Positions 46,949 to 58,755 of a DNA stretch of 64,000 nt are shown piece after piece; position 1 is the first letter of the stretch; every line of letters starts with the position of its first letter. The stretch is from Rhizophagus clarus (Eukaryota; Glomeromycota; Glomeromycetes; Glomerales; Glomeraceae), in the NCBI GenBank assembly GCA_015698045.1, contig BLAL01000180.1, positions 620,001-684,000 on the forward strand. Direction: 5' to 3'. A program made the translations under genes and the position numbers. Below the pieces are notes generated by a model, which did no database searches, was not told the origin of the DNA, and was given only the letters and a program-made list of their open reading frames with translations.

Positions 46949-49481
46949 AAAATACCATATTTTTCCAATATTAGTCACCCCCTAAAATTAAGCACTACCC
47001 CAAACTTTTCAAGTTTTATTAAAAAAAAATCATATATGAAATACTAATAAAAAAACTTCCAAAATTAAACACCCCTAAATAAAGCTCCGCATGAGTCGGC
47101 TCAAGACAAGCTACAGTCTGGCTTGGCTTGGCTTGAAAAAAAAAATCTGGTTTGAGCCAAAATGAGTCAAGCCACAAAAAATCTTGGCTCAACTCATTCA
47201 AACTAAGCTGAGCCATGAAAAATTCTGGCTCAAGCCAAGTTGAGCTTTATTATCAAAAAAAAGCGTTTTTATATATAAAGTTACAAAAAAAAAACACCAG
47301 AACTAATGGTCCCAGCAGGATCTCAAATAATACTAATATAACTCATATATAGGTTTGCGTAGAGTTTATATGAAATTACTTTTTAAACCTACAAATTGAG
47401 TTTGTGTAGATCGGTCAATTTGGAAGTAACTCACGTATTATGTTTGCGTAGAGTTTATAATAGATATACGTGGATTTATTTTTAAAAAATACTAATTTTG
47501 GTAAATTAAATTACTCGGTATTTACCAAAATTTATTTTATTTTATTTATTTTTTCACTTTTTTTCGGTATTTTATACCAAATTTATTTATTTTTATTATT
47601 CTTTTTCAGTTTTTAATACCCTAATTCCAAAAGTCCAGTCGTATTTTTCGTCTGGTAACACTACAAAAAATAAAAAAAATAATTAATTAGTTAAAAAAAA
47701 AGAACAACGAAAGACACCTCATCCACTCTCCCTTACCTTAATTCCAAAAGTCTGGTCGTGCTTTTTGACTGGCAACACTACAAAAAATAAAAAAAAAATA
47801 ATTAATTAGTTAAAAAAAAGAACAACGAAAGACACCTTACCCACCCTCCCTTACTTTAATTCCAAAAGTCTGGTCGTGCTTTTCGTCTGGAAATACTACA
47901 AAAAAGAAAAAAAAAATAATTAATTAATTAGTTAAAAAAAATTACCAAAAAACACTTCCCCCAATCTCCCTTACCTTAATTCCAAAAGTCTGGTCGTGCT
48001 TTTCGTCTGGCAATACTACAAAAAGTAAAAAAAAGTTAATACTTAATTAATTAAAAAAAACTGAAACACCTCCCCTAACCCTCTCTTACCTTAATTCCAA
48101 AAGTTCAGTCGTACTTTTTGTCTGGCAATATTACAAAAAAATAAAAAAAAAATAATTAATTAATTAGTTAAAAAAAATTACCGAAAAACACTTTCCCCAC
48201 CCTCTCTCACCTTAATTCCAAAAGTCCAGTCATGCTTTTCGTCTGGCAACACTACAAAAAAATAAAAAAAAAGTTAATACTTAATTAATTAAAAAAAAAC
48301 AATGAAACACCTTCTTCAACCCCCCTTCCTTACCTTAATTCCAAAAGTCTGGTCATACCTTTCGTCTAGCAACACTACTAAAAAATAATTAATTAATTAG
48401 TTAAAAAAAAATACCGAAAAACACTTCCTACCTTTCCTTACCTTAATTCCAAAAGTCTGGTCGTGCTTTTCATCTGGCAACACTACAAAAAGTAAAAAAA
48501 AAGTTAATACCTAATTAATTAAAAAAAAATAATGAAACACCTCCCCCAACCCCTCCCTTACTTTAATTCCAAAAGTCTGGTCATGCCTTTCGTCTGGCAA
48601 TATTACAAAAAATAAAAATAAAAAATAATTAATTAATTAGTTAAAAAAAACAACGAAACACCTCTCCCAACCCCTCCCTTAACTTAATTCCAAAAGTCCG
48701 GTCGTGCCTTTCATCTGGCAACACTACAAAAAAATAAAAAAAATAATTAATTAATTAGTTAAAAAAAATACCGAAAAACACTTCCCCACCCTTCCTTACC
48801 TTAATTTTAAAAGTTCAGTCATACTTTTCATCTGGCAACACTACAAAAAGTAAAAAAAAAGTTAATACTTAATTAATTAAAAAAAAGAACAATGAAAGAC
48901 ACCTCACCCACCCTCCCTTACCTTAATTTCAAAAGTCTAGTCGTGCTTTTCGTCTGGCAACACCACAAAAATAAACTGATAAATGAGATCAGATATTTAG
49001 ATTATCTGATTAGATCAGCAAGTCACATGACCCTACCTTTATACCGAATAATTCGTTATAACGTTAACGGTATTTGTATTATAAAATCACAAAAAAAAAT
49101 ACCAGAACTATTGGTACTGGCGTTTTTATTCATAAAATTGCAAAAAGTGCCAGAACAAATAATTCTGGCATTTTTTATATATAAATTTGCAAAAAAAAAT
49201 GCCAGAACTATTGGTACTGGCGTTTTTTATAAAAAATTGCTAAGCTTGATCTGGCTCATGAGCCGGCTTGAGCTTTTCAAGTCAAGCTCACTACCAGCTT
49301 GAGTTTATCAAACCAAGCCTAATACATGATTCAAGCTTTTTCAAGTTGGCTTGTGAGCCACCAAGCCAATTTAATCATGGCTTAACTTGGCTTAGCTCAT
49401 GCAGAGCTTTACTCTTAAACTTTTCACTTAAAATCCTTACAAAAATAGGGGTGCTTAATTTTGGAAAAATATGGTATTATA
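46949..49481. mobile_element. Non-autonomous element with long inverted ends and a 12-copy minisatellite
   Basis: The left region (about 46949-47260) and right region (about 49210-49481) are inverted copies: ATACCATATTTTTCC at the edge, TTAAGCA..CCCC, AAAGCTCCGCATGAG versus AAAGCTCTGCATGAG, GGCTTGGCTTG/CAAGCCAAG, and then AAAATGCCAGAAC motifs. The ends are strongly enriched in CTTGGC/GCCAAG and could fold into a large stem. No transposase. A 2-bp TA duplication is possible but unclear. Confidence 0.7.
47620..48975. repeat. About 110-125-bp minisatellite, 12 copies
   Basis: Units start CCTTACCTTAATTCCAAAAG, continue TCTGGTCGTGCTTTTCGTCT and GGCAACACTACAAAAA, then a variable AATTAATTAGTTAAAAAAA spacer and a C-rich CACCTCCCCCACCC block. 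TTCCAAAAGTC recurs near 47627, 47742, 47860, 47980, 48094, 48215, 48337, 48446, 48564, 48690, 48810 and 48929. Confidence 0.95.
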
Positions 49482-49963
49482 TATTTGATATTCTGTTTTT
49501 AATATAATTTCACATGGACTTTGAATTATGTTAAGAGATATGATTCCTAATTGTTTCATTTGTTCATATGTTTTAATGGCAAAGTTAAAAATCATCTGAT
49601 TGGTTTCTTGATTATCAGCTTGATTAAATTGTATTTTGACTTTTCGATTAGCTTTTGTATTATCGTCTTTTTCAACTTTTGTATTATCTTTCTTAGTTTC
49701 TAAGACTTCTTTCTCAACTTTTGAATCATTTTTTTCAGCTTTTTCTTTCTCAACTTTTGCATCATTTATTTCTGCTACTTCTGTAATTTAGATGATATGG
49801 AAGTAAGTGCAATAAAATTTGTTAAAAAAAAATTGAAAAAATAAATTGAAAAAAAAAATTGAACATTATATAAGTAAAAAATTAATTAGTAAGTGCAAAT
49901 TAAATGAATTATAATGATGTAATGTCACGTATTAAAATTGATTAATTGATTGATTATTAAAAT

Positions 49964-50150
49964 TGATTGATTATTAAATAATTTTTTCCTGATTAATTAT
50001 TAAATAATTTTTTCCTGATTAATTATTAAATAATTTTTTCCTGATTAATTATTAAATAATTTTTTCCTGATTAATTATTAAATAATTTTTTCCTGATTAA
50101 TTATTAAATAATTTTTTCCTGATTAATTATTTCCTGATTAATTATTAAAT
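49964..50150. repeat. 26-bp tandem repeat, about seven copies
   Basis: Unit TTAATTATTAAATAATTTTT followed by TCCTGA, nearly identical between copies; AATTATTAAATAATT is itself palindromic. A truncated last copy precedes further diverged AATTGATTGATTAATTATT sequence. Confidence 0.93.
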
Positions 50151-50930
50151 AATTTCTTTTCCAATCAAGTGCCACATATGAAAATTGATTGATTAATTAT
50201 TAAATAAGACAAATAATTAAGCGTTATGTATTAAAATTAATTAATTATAAATAATTTTTCCTACTCAATTTTTCCAAAAAACGTTTAACATAATTTCTTT
50301 TGTCAATAATAATAAAACTTAAAAAGTCTATTTATATGCAAATATAATAAAAATCTGAACTGTAAAATTTTACATAAATAATCAATTCAGGTAATGTAAA
50401 AAAATGTCCATCTGGTACATGACGATATATAACAATAATGCCACTTTCTATTTAAGATATGATTGTCAAAAATTTAATGCATTTCAGAATATTACTGTAA
50501 TTATGAAAAATAAGCACTTTTATTGATAACAGTTATACTAGTATAGTCTATACTGATATTTTTCAAAAAAAAGTGATTTTCAGTTAGTAGCATTAATTTT
50601 TGTTTAATATTTCTAAAGCTTTATTTTTAAGCATTTAGATCACATATTAACATTAGCCAATCAAAATTAATAATTATTATCAAGTAATCATATAATCACA
50701 TGATTTATTTATTTTTTTTTTAGTTTTTTTTTTATATAATTGATAAAACAAATTCTTTACTTATTATGATCTTTATTTATTGTCCAGAGCGAAGGCAAGT
50801 ATAGGATTATTTATGAATCCTAATGACATATTAGATCATGTAGCAAAGTCTATTTATTTGCATGCATCATTTGGTCTGTATTATTAAAATTTTATGTTAC
50901 CTGATAATTTCTTTTTTGTTTGTTTTTTTT
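50151..50930. other. AT-rich stretch, nothing recognised
   Basis: No gene. Contains a local dyad around ACTAGTATAGTCTATACT (about 50537-50555). Confidence 0.35.
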
Positions 50931-51930
50931 TAGGTTTCTACTAGTGGGTACATTTTTTTTAATTGCTTGACTTCAAAAAAATGTGTTTGATTTATTTTTT
51001 ATTTTTTTTTCTAGGGTTTCTAAATTCTTGTACATACCAGACTTTAAAGATAAATTGGTAAGAGAAGAGGATTTTTATTTGTTTAAAAAAATATTTCTAA
51101 TATTTTATTTATTATTATTCTTTCTAAAGACACTGGGTTTATACATACTGGATTTTTAAAGATAAATTGGGGAAAGGGACTTTTCTTATTTATTTGATTT
51201 TAAAGAAATATTTCTAACATTTCATTATTATTTTTTCTAGGATTTCCAGATTTCTTGTATATACTAAACTTTAAGGGTATGTTATTTTTTTATTTATTTA
51301 ACTTTAAAGAAACATTTTTAACATTTCATTTATCAGATTCTTTGTACAAATTGAATTTTAAAGATATTTGAAATTTTGTACAAAATCTTTTGCTCCAGAT
51401 TTGCAACAATTTCTGTTTCCTATAAAATATTTATTATTAATGTATATCTTTTTATCAGAAATAAACAAAGGTATATTTTACTAACATTATATTTCTTCTT
51501 TTCAAATTATGAACATTTTTTATTAATAAGACTATTAATATTTTTTTCTTTCAACATTTCTTTTCTTTTATTAACACTTCTACTAATATATTCTATTATT
51601 TCTTTCTTTTCACTGAATATTATTCTCCTATTAACATATATTTTTATTAACATTCTCACTTCCTTTACTAACATTTTTTTACTATTTCTTTCTTTTCTTC
51701 TATTAACATTTTCACTAATGTATTTTTCTATCATTTCTTTTCTCTTACTGAAATTTCTACTAACATTTCTATTAAACATTTCTGTTAACGTTACTTGTTA
51801 ATGTTATCTTACTAATATTTTATATTCTGTTATTTTTCTTTTTTTACTGATATTTTCTACTACTAACTTTTTTTTATTAACGTTATCTTTTCTCTTACTA
51901 ACATACTAACATTTTTACTAATATTTCTTT
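50931..51930. repeat. Degenerate repeats resembling the 38-39 and 42-43 kb units
   Basis: 50940-51370 has three to four loose copies of TTCTAGG-TTTC..ATTCTTGTACATACC..ACTTTAAAGATAAATTGG at roughly 110-120-bp spacing. 51480-51930 is a degenerate run of TTTCTTTTCTTACTAACATT units. Hydrophobic open frames on the plus strand and basic ones on the minus strand (51376-51801) are by-products. Confidence 0.55.
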
Positions 51931-52926
51931 TATTAAATTAAACAAATATAATAAAATAAGCAAATAGATAATTTCATTATCATGCTACTTCAATTATATA
52001 GTGTAAATACATTTAATTCATTTGTAGTATTTAATTATAATTGATTTTATATATAGTATGATTTCTTTTTTTGAAATATACAATAAAGTTTTGTATAATT
52101 AAATTTTATTTTAGCCTGAATTATAATTAATATTTAATCTGAAAAAAGTATAAATTATAATTGATTGCATTTTATAATTTTTGCATGAATTATATTGTAA
52201 ATTTACTAGTATTAATACAAAATCTGTTATTTATACGATATCTATATGATATCTATATGATAACTATATAACATGTATCAGTTACACACTAAATAGATGA
52301 TATATGACTGATATTTTACTACCTGATATATGTGTAATACATGCATGATACATATAAGATGTACTACTGAATTTTCATATAAATAATACATATATTGGAT
52401 ATCCGATATGTGTGTAATTACTAAATATCATATACATATATTACACATATTTTATGCATATCTTATACCTGATATATACCCAATAACCTCAATTTTAACC
52501 TGTGCTAGTTAAATCTGCCAATCAATAATTTATAATTCTGGTTGAATTTTTCTTAATTCTGATCAAATTTGTAATGCCAGCCCAAATTACATTAAAATTA
52601 AAATTTTCAGATCAAAGGTAACACTATATTATGCAATGTAACATTTTTTCCAACAATAGTAAATATGTTATTCAAGATTTGAAAAATATTTTTAAATTTT
52701 TTAAAAATCAAAAATTTTATTTTATTCAATCACATCTGGCCAAAGAAGGTAGTTAATTATATGGTTATTTTGATATAGTAAACTAATAAAATATTAAGAA
52801 AATTTTTTTAACTTTTTTATTTTACTTATTTTTTTTAAATATTATATAAATATCTTTTATTTTAATATTACTTTAAACATAAAAAAAACATTTACTTATC
52901 TATAATATATTATCTTTATTTATATT
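51931..52926. other. AT-rich stretch with GATATC-type motifs and an isolated CACAGG end
   Basis: 52215-52480 is rich in ATATCTATATGAT, GATATATG and ATACATAT motifs, ending at AATTTTAACCTGTG (52498), which complemented starts CACAGGTTAAAATT like the CACTA-type termini in this window. No matching left end found. No gene. Confidence 0.4.
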
Positions 52927-53839
52927 TAGTGTTCTAAATAGGTCAGATCAGATCAGATAATCTGTCTAACCTGATCTAATCAAATAAGATTAAGTAACTC
53001 GTTTGATCTAACCTGACCTGTTTGATCTAGTATAATACTTTAGATTAAATAATTTGTAATAAATATTATAAAAAAGTTTTTATTAAAGTAACATTTTTTA
53101 AGCAATTTAATTAAAAAAAATGCTTTTTTTAAGCATTGTAATTAAAAAAATACTTCTTTTTTAGGTTTAATTAAAAAAAACCTACTTTTTTAATATTTAG
53201 TTAAAAAAATACTGTTTAATTTAAAAAAAGTTTCTAGTAATTATGAAAAATGCTTTTTTATAAGCATTTAAATAAAAAAAATACTTTTTTTAAGTATTTA
53301 ATTAAAAAAGTAAACCCACTACAACAGGTTTTTTAAGTGCTTAATCTAAAAAAACTCAAAAATGCTAAATACATTTTAAAATATATAATTTTAAAAAATG
53401 CTAATATTTTTTTTTAAATATTTAATTTTAAAAAAATGTTAAAATGTTTCTTTAAGCATTCAATTTAAAAAAAATGTTAAAATATTTTTTAAGTATTCAA
53501 TTTTAAAAATTTTAAAAAAAATGTTAAAATATTTTTTTATTTATTTTAAAAAAATGATAAATGCTTTTTTAGAGTATTTAAATTTAAAAAAAATGCTAAA
53601 ATGTTTTTTAAAGTGTATTAATTTTTTTAAAAAAACACTAAAAATATTTTTTTTTGATTTTTAAATTTTTAAAAAAAATTAAAAATCATTTTATTTCAAC
53701 TTTGGGTTAAAACAGGTCAATCAGGTCAGTCAAATTATAATCTGATTCAGAATCAGATTATGAATTTGATGACCCAACCTAAATATTTCAAATCAACCTA
53801 ACAGATCATTTAAATTGATTTGACCTATTCAGAATACTA
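52927..53839. mobile_element. hAT-like non-autonomous element (TAGTGTTCTGAAT family), copy 2
   Basis: The left end starts TAGTGTTCTAAATAGGTCAG and the right end complemented starts TAGTATTCTGAATAGGTCA. Same family, same internal layout and same orientation as 45484-46275, including GATCTGTTAGG subterminal sequence and the AAAAAATGCTTTTTT array, but more diverged. Flanking 8-mers do not match, so the target duplication has decayed or the edge is shifted. Confidence 0.75.
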
Positions 53840-53890
53840 ACTCAGATATTAAATTGTATAAAATTATATAAAATTTAAACTTATATACTA

Positions 53891-56800
53891 AGGGGACTTA
53901 CACATATCACATAATTTTAGGTTACTATATAACTGATCCTCTCCCCCCCACTAGTGAGATTATGAGATCACATGATCTTATTAAATAATATACTTTTTGG
54001 CCAAAAATCATAATTTCATTAAAAATAATAATAATTGTCACACAAGTATTATCTGTTAGGAACACTAATTGTGTATTCAAATCTTTTTCCCATTGATCTA
54101 ATTTTTTTTTTCTATTTAATTTACACTTTTTTAAATTATAAAATGGTCTCTTTTGACTGTTTTACTAGTATGATGAATATGATATTTGAATTAAAAAGAA
54201 AGAATTTTACCTGTATATTTAATAAATTAGATTGAAATTAAAAAATAATATCATCTTTTGTAACTGTGCACATGTAATCCTTTAACGTAACATACTGCAG
54301 TATTTAATACATGTAAATGATCTAATCGTGTTTTTTACCTCTTTATTCTCTTTATCCAAAATTTTTTTAACATGCAAACTTTTCTAACTACACCAAAATA
54401 TAACAAATTTTGCATTTATAAAACTCCCATAAATCAACATCAGAGGTTCTGCAATGCTTTTGAATTTTATCGTATGGTAAATGCAAAAAATCCTATATAC
54501 CCAAAAATTAGTCTATATACAGAATATACTAACACCTGGAAAGAAATTTGACATAAATCTCAAGAAGAAATTGAAGGTAAAATCTGGAAATATCTGGTAA
54601 CTCCAGTTCTAATTTAAGGTTTTTTGTAAACTTACTGTTCATGACCTGGTTTATCTTAAAACTCAAAATCCAACAAGCTCCAAGTCTCTCAAAAACTGAT
54701 ATAAGAAATTGTCATAGCTGATGTTAATATACCTTCCAATACCACTGCACAGAGAAAGCTGCAGAAACTATTAATGCAACCAATATGAAACTTGCTGAGT
54801 TTCAACAAATTTACAATTCTACTAGTGATCTGGAAATTCAGTGTAATTTAACAGAATATATGACAAATCTTAAAGAGATTTTGTGCAGTGAGAATAACAA
54901 AATTAACAAACTAAAGCGCTAAGCAAGTTATCAATATAAGAACAGAGAAAAAAAGGCAAAGCTTCTAAAAGAACATCAAGAAGTATTACAGTATGATTCA
55001 CCTGGTCGTCCACCTCTTTTAATTCAATATTCTGATTTACATGAACATATATACGACTGTATTGAGTTTGGAGCTGCAGATAAAAAAAGAAGAAAGGAAG
55101 TTATTAAAGTTAAAACTATCCGCCACCTCCAAGAAGAATTCAAATCAAAATATAATGAATATCTTTCTTATACCACTCTCAGCAATTACCTGCTACTATC
55201 TCAATCAAATTCTATAGCAGTAAGGACACATCACTACCCAGCTAATATTGCAATTGCTTCCATTTCTAGAGATGAAAAAAAAGAATATCCCGATGAGCAC
55301 TATGTCTCTGTAAAAGAAGCGAAACAATTTGCGGCCTTATTTCTGACTCATTCTGTTATTATTTCTCAGGATGATAAAGCAAAGGTTTCTCTTAGTATCC
55401 TAGCAGTTGGAAAAACGTTCAAAACAGTACAGAGTTTTCACAAATCAGTTTCACTACCTGATTATGATTTTCCAGTTGAAATGCAGCAAAAACTTATTCC
55501 ATCAGTTTATTTGCTCATTAACCCAAAAAAATACAAATGACACCTTTTGTAATGGTCAACTTTCAATTTTCGTACGTCCACAATACCAAGTTGGTACCAG
55601 TTCAGCCACTCATATGAGCGATCTTAATTCACTAACTCAAAACAGCCATTTTGATGAGATATTAAAAGTTGATGGATAAATCAAACCAATTTGGATTCTT
55701 TTAGTTGATGGAGGTCCAGATGAGAATCCTTGTTATATGAAAAATATTTACCAGTATTGTAGGATGTTCTGAGCTTTTGATCTTGATTATCTTTCTATTT
55801 AGACACACGTACCTGGTCAATCGGCATGTAATCCTGTTAAGCGTAGCATGTCAACACTCTCCCAAAAGTTGATCAATATAACGTTACCAATTGATAAATT
55901 TGGTCTTCACCTTAATTCTCAAGGTTAAGTTGTTAATTCAAAGCTTACAATAAGGAATTTTTGTTATGCTAGTGAGACTTTGTGTACACTTTAGAAACGC
56001 AATCCTATTTTCAGGAAACCAATCATTATGCAATATACTGGTGAAAATAGTCTTCTTTTGATGATGTTATATTTCTTGGATCTGAAAAAGAAAGTAACAA
56101 TGAATCAAATATACCCTGAAAGTGGTTAGAAAATCACACAAAAATGTGTCAATACTCACTTGACATTAAGAAATATGAAGATCGTTTATATTGTTTACTA
56201 CCCAATTGTCATGAAGAAGTAGCCATTCTTTTTGCAGAAAAAGGAGGGTTTTTCCCATCTGTGACAAAGGAAAAAGATGGGCATTTCTTAAATTTGCTTC
56301 ATATATTAGAATATTGTGATAAGTTTAAAATACCTGGATATGATACTCATTGTCCTTCTATTAACTCGAGCACTTATAATCGCCTCTGCTATTCTGAGTG
56401 TAATGCATACTTTCCAACACTTTCTATCGTTGCTCAACATAAGAAAAGCTAGTATTCAAAATGATGAGAACAACCAGTTAAACAAAAAAAGACAGTTACC
56501 AATTCTATTGATGATTTTTCAATACTTACATGGGATGTACAAGTTCTAATTATTAATGACTGGGAAGTACATTCAGATGATGAATAAGGTAGTGGTGTTT
56601 ATACAAAGTAAAGGAGGTGTTGTTTGTATGAAATAAAGGTAGGAAGGTAGTGTTTATATGTAGTGTTTATATGAAGTATTTTACTTTTAGAATAGGTTCT
56701 ACTTTTAGGTTAAAAAATGGGTTTTTTTATAAAATTTTTTTACAGCATGATATTTATATGTTACACTAGCTATAATAAACCAGAAATAAAATCTTATTTT

Positions 56801-56978
56801 GTGTTAAAATATATATTTGCATAATACAAAGTTAATTTCAGTACACAAAATCTAATTCAGGTCAAAGTTGAAATATATTGTATTTCTCATTGGCTGTTAA
56901 TAAAATATCACGTGATAGGTTAGATATTTGAAAACCCCCTCCCCCCTCTAATAATTACGTGATATGTGTAACTCTCCT
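53891..56978 (+). mobile_element. Decayed DNA transposon, superfamily not assigned
   Basis: The left end reads AGGGGACTTACACATATCAC, then ATAATTTTAG; the right end complemented reads AGGAGAGTTACACATATCAC, then GTAATTATTAG. That is about 28 bp with few mismatches, followed by a C-run/G-run pair (CCTCTCCCCCCC left, CCCCCTCCCCCC right) and CACATGAT/CACGTGAT. No clear target duplication. It encloses the transposase remnant at 54372-56600. Confidence 0.7.
54372..56600 (+). pseudogene. DDE-type transposase with C-terminal zinc finger, broken
   Basis: Plus-strand remnant with several stops and frame changes. From the ATG at 54372: MQTFLTTPKYNKFCIYKTP; a coiled basic stretch (NREKKAKLLKEHQEVL); SPGRPPLLIQYSDLHEHIYD; an HTH-like KTIRHLQEEFKSKYNEYLSY; then the core IISQDDKAKVSLSILAVGKT, LLVDGGPDENPCYMKNIYQY and HVPGQSACNPVKRSMSTLSQ. 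In related copies I recall, the last reads NPVER, so the expected catalytic Glu is Lys here. The C-terminus (56144-56452) has KEKDGHFLNLLHILEYCDKF, DTHCPSINSSTYNRLC and a C..C..H zinc-finger-like tail. I associate this with a multicopy, poorly named family in Rhizophagus; superfamily unknown. Confidence 0.7.
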
Positions 56979-57255
56979 AATTTTGTATTAAGTTTTTAGT
57001 AAAATTAGATGTATAAAGTTATATTAAAATTTTTGGATTGGATCTAAGTTATATATGTATTTTTCAGGATCTTGTAAAATTAGTAAACAAAAAATAAAAA
57101 TATGAGAATATTATTATAAAAATATTACAATATTGTATTTATAAAATCAAAATATGTAAAATAATTGATAGAAAGGAAATATTAGTTTAAAAAAATTTTT
57201 TATAAAAAAATTTTTTTAATATATACATAAAATTAAAATTCTATTTATATATATA

Positions 57256-58543
57256 CAGTGTGTAACGAAAATAGTTGCCATCGAAAAAGCAATAAAATTA
57301 ATTAAAATAAATTAGGAAAACATCATTGATCATGATGACACATGACTTTCCTAATTATTTCCTATTTTGAAAACATATTTCAGGGGTAAATATTATTGTT
57401 TACCCTTGCTTTTTTTCTGTACAACCTTCGCAAAAATGGTTCATTTGCAATTCAAAGCTCAAAGACAAACAATTATGTACCATTGGCTTAATAGAATACG
57501 TTCAGCAATGGAAATACATCAAAAAATGAGTATTCCCATTCGTACTATTAGGTATAATCTTAAAAAGCTTGAAGAAACGAGTACTGTTAATTATAGGAGA
57601 GGAAATGGACATAAAACTAAGGTTATACAAAATATTGTAAAGGTTATTGGTCAGCAAGTTCATCGTAATAATACCATTTCAACTCGCCAACTTGCTACTA
57701 ATATAGAGAGTACCCAAAATACATCCATTTTACACTCTTCTATTTGGAGACATATGAAAAAAAAACTATAAAAGCTCTGTGCCTATATTAACGCCAATGC
57801 TCACAAATCGGCATATTGATATGTGAATAGCATGGGTACAAGCGCATATGAATGATAATTGGGATAGGACAATATTCACTGGAGAAACAACATTTGATCT
57901 TTTTCAGAATAAGGTTAAAAGATGGCATAAAAATGGTAAGAGACCTATTCAGAAATTACCAAAATCTCGTCAAAAAGTGATGGCATGGGGAGGAATATCA
58001 AAAAAGGGAAAAACACCCTTGTTTTGTTTCACTAATATCATGGATGGACAATTTTATATTAATATATTGCAGACCCAGCTTTTACCTGCTACGCAAAGCA
58101 TGTACAGAAAAAACTGGCGTCTGCAACAAGATAATGATCTGAAGCACACATCACATGTTGCCAAGGATTTTATTGCCAGAAATTCTATCAATACAATTGA
58201 TTGGCCATCTAACAGCCCAGATCTCAACCCTATTGAAAATGTGTGGACAATCATGAAAAATAATGTTGAGAAACAGATGTCCAAAAATATTAGTGAACTA
58301 ACTAAATTTTTAACTGAAGAATGGGATGCAATTCCGCAAACGACAATAATAATTTAATTATGTCTATAAGAATAAGATGTAAGCAAGTTTTAAAGAAAAA
58401 TGGTGATAGAATCCCATATTAATTTTTTTTATTTAATAAAGCAAATGGTAAGCTTTAAATTAAGCCCAAATTCATTTAATTTGAGTGCATGATCACTGAG
58501 AAATTTAGCTTTTTATCATGTCAACTTTTTTCATTACACACTG
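57256..58543 (+). mobile_element. Tc1/mariner transposon, decayed
   Basis: 1288 bp, flanked by TA (57254-57255 and 58544-58545). Inverted ends CAGTGTGTAACGAAAATAG / CAGTGTGTAATGAAAAAAG differ at three of the first 26 positions. A different Tc1 subfamily from 6059-7389: TIR and protein are unlike. Older by TIR divergence. Confidence 0.93.
57436..58422 (+). pseudogene. Tc1-type DD34E transposase, frameshifted
   Basis: Starts MVHLQFKAQRQTIMYHWLN with paired-like HTH motifs (IPIRTIRYNLKKLEE, TRQLATNIESTQNTSI) and breaks at the stop at 57769-57771. The catalytic part resumes in another frame (57848-58357): FTGETTFDLF, where the first catalytic Asp of FTDET is Gly; QQDNDLKHTS with the second Asp; and SPDLNPIENVW with the Glu after 34 intervening residues. 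A second shift near 58345 leads into IMSIRIRCKQVLKKNGDRIP, ending at 58422. With a missing Asp and two shifts it cannot encode active transposase. Confidence 0.92.
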
Positions 58544-58755
58544 TATATATATGAAAATTTTTGTTATAAGAATAAGAGGTTCTGCTATACAAACATAATT
58601 ACTGAACTAAAATAAAAATAAATTTGACTATACATTTAAATATTTAACTAACTAAAAATTTTATATTAAAATAAGCAAATAAAAGTCTTAGGGTTTTTTT
58701 TTATATGATTATTAAGTAAACTCAAATTTAACATATTTATATATTATTCAAGATT

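Larger units (their letters stand above)
44600..49780 (-). pseudogene. Remnant of an unrecognised multi-exon gene split by transposons
   Basis: Minus-strand coding-like pieces. The first begins after a TTACAG acceptor at 49780 and is open to about 49482: EVAEINDAKVEKEKAEKNDS, then KVKIQFNQADNQETNQMIFN and FAIKTYEQMKQLGIISLNII. After the 46949-49481 element comes ILPSNKIIAKNMSNILTQN, then 46820-46521 with NKPNIYIQVLFRKLEQGMGL and NDDFLYLSNQLDDDKSRDSD. Beyond the 44937-46337 element comes THNDLKNILKATRRIESLIK, then VANDNWGIIDAFSNV, and at 44760-44610 a basic MLIIMNKVKSRQNRKNNFRK stretch. Lys/Glu-rich low complexity is mixed with well-folded-looking helices. Order and strand agree, so I treat them as one broken gene; that is inference. 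Family unknown. Confidence 0.4.
57080..58755 (+). repeat. Dispersed repeat, copy interrupted by a Tc1 element
   Basis: 57080-57255 plus 58544-58755 together align with the reverse complement of 34690-35060. The Tc1 element at 57256-58543 sits exactly at the break with its TA. This confirms both the insertion and the repeat. The repeat itself has no coding capacity or recognised ends. Confidence 0.8.

Noticed and set aside
51376-51801. Hydrophobic plus-strand frame of 141 residues (membrane-protein-like)
   Set aside because: Derived from degenerate TTTCTTTTACTAACATT repeats; the opposite strand is equally open.
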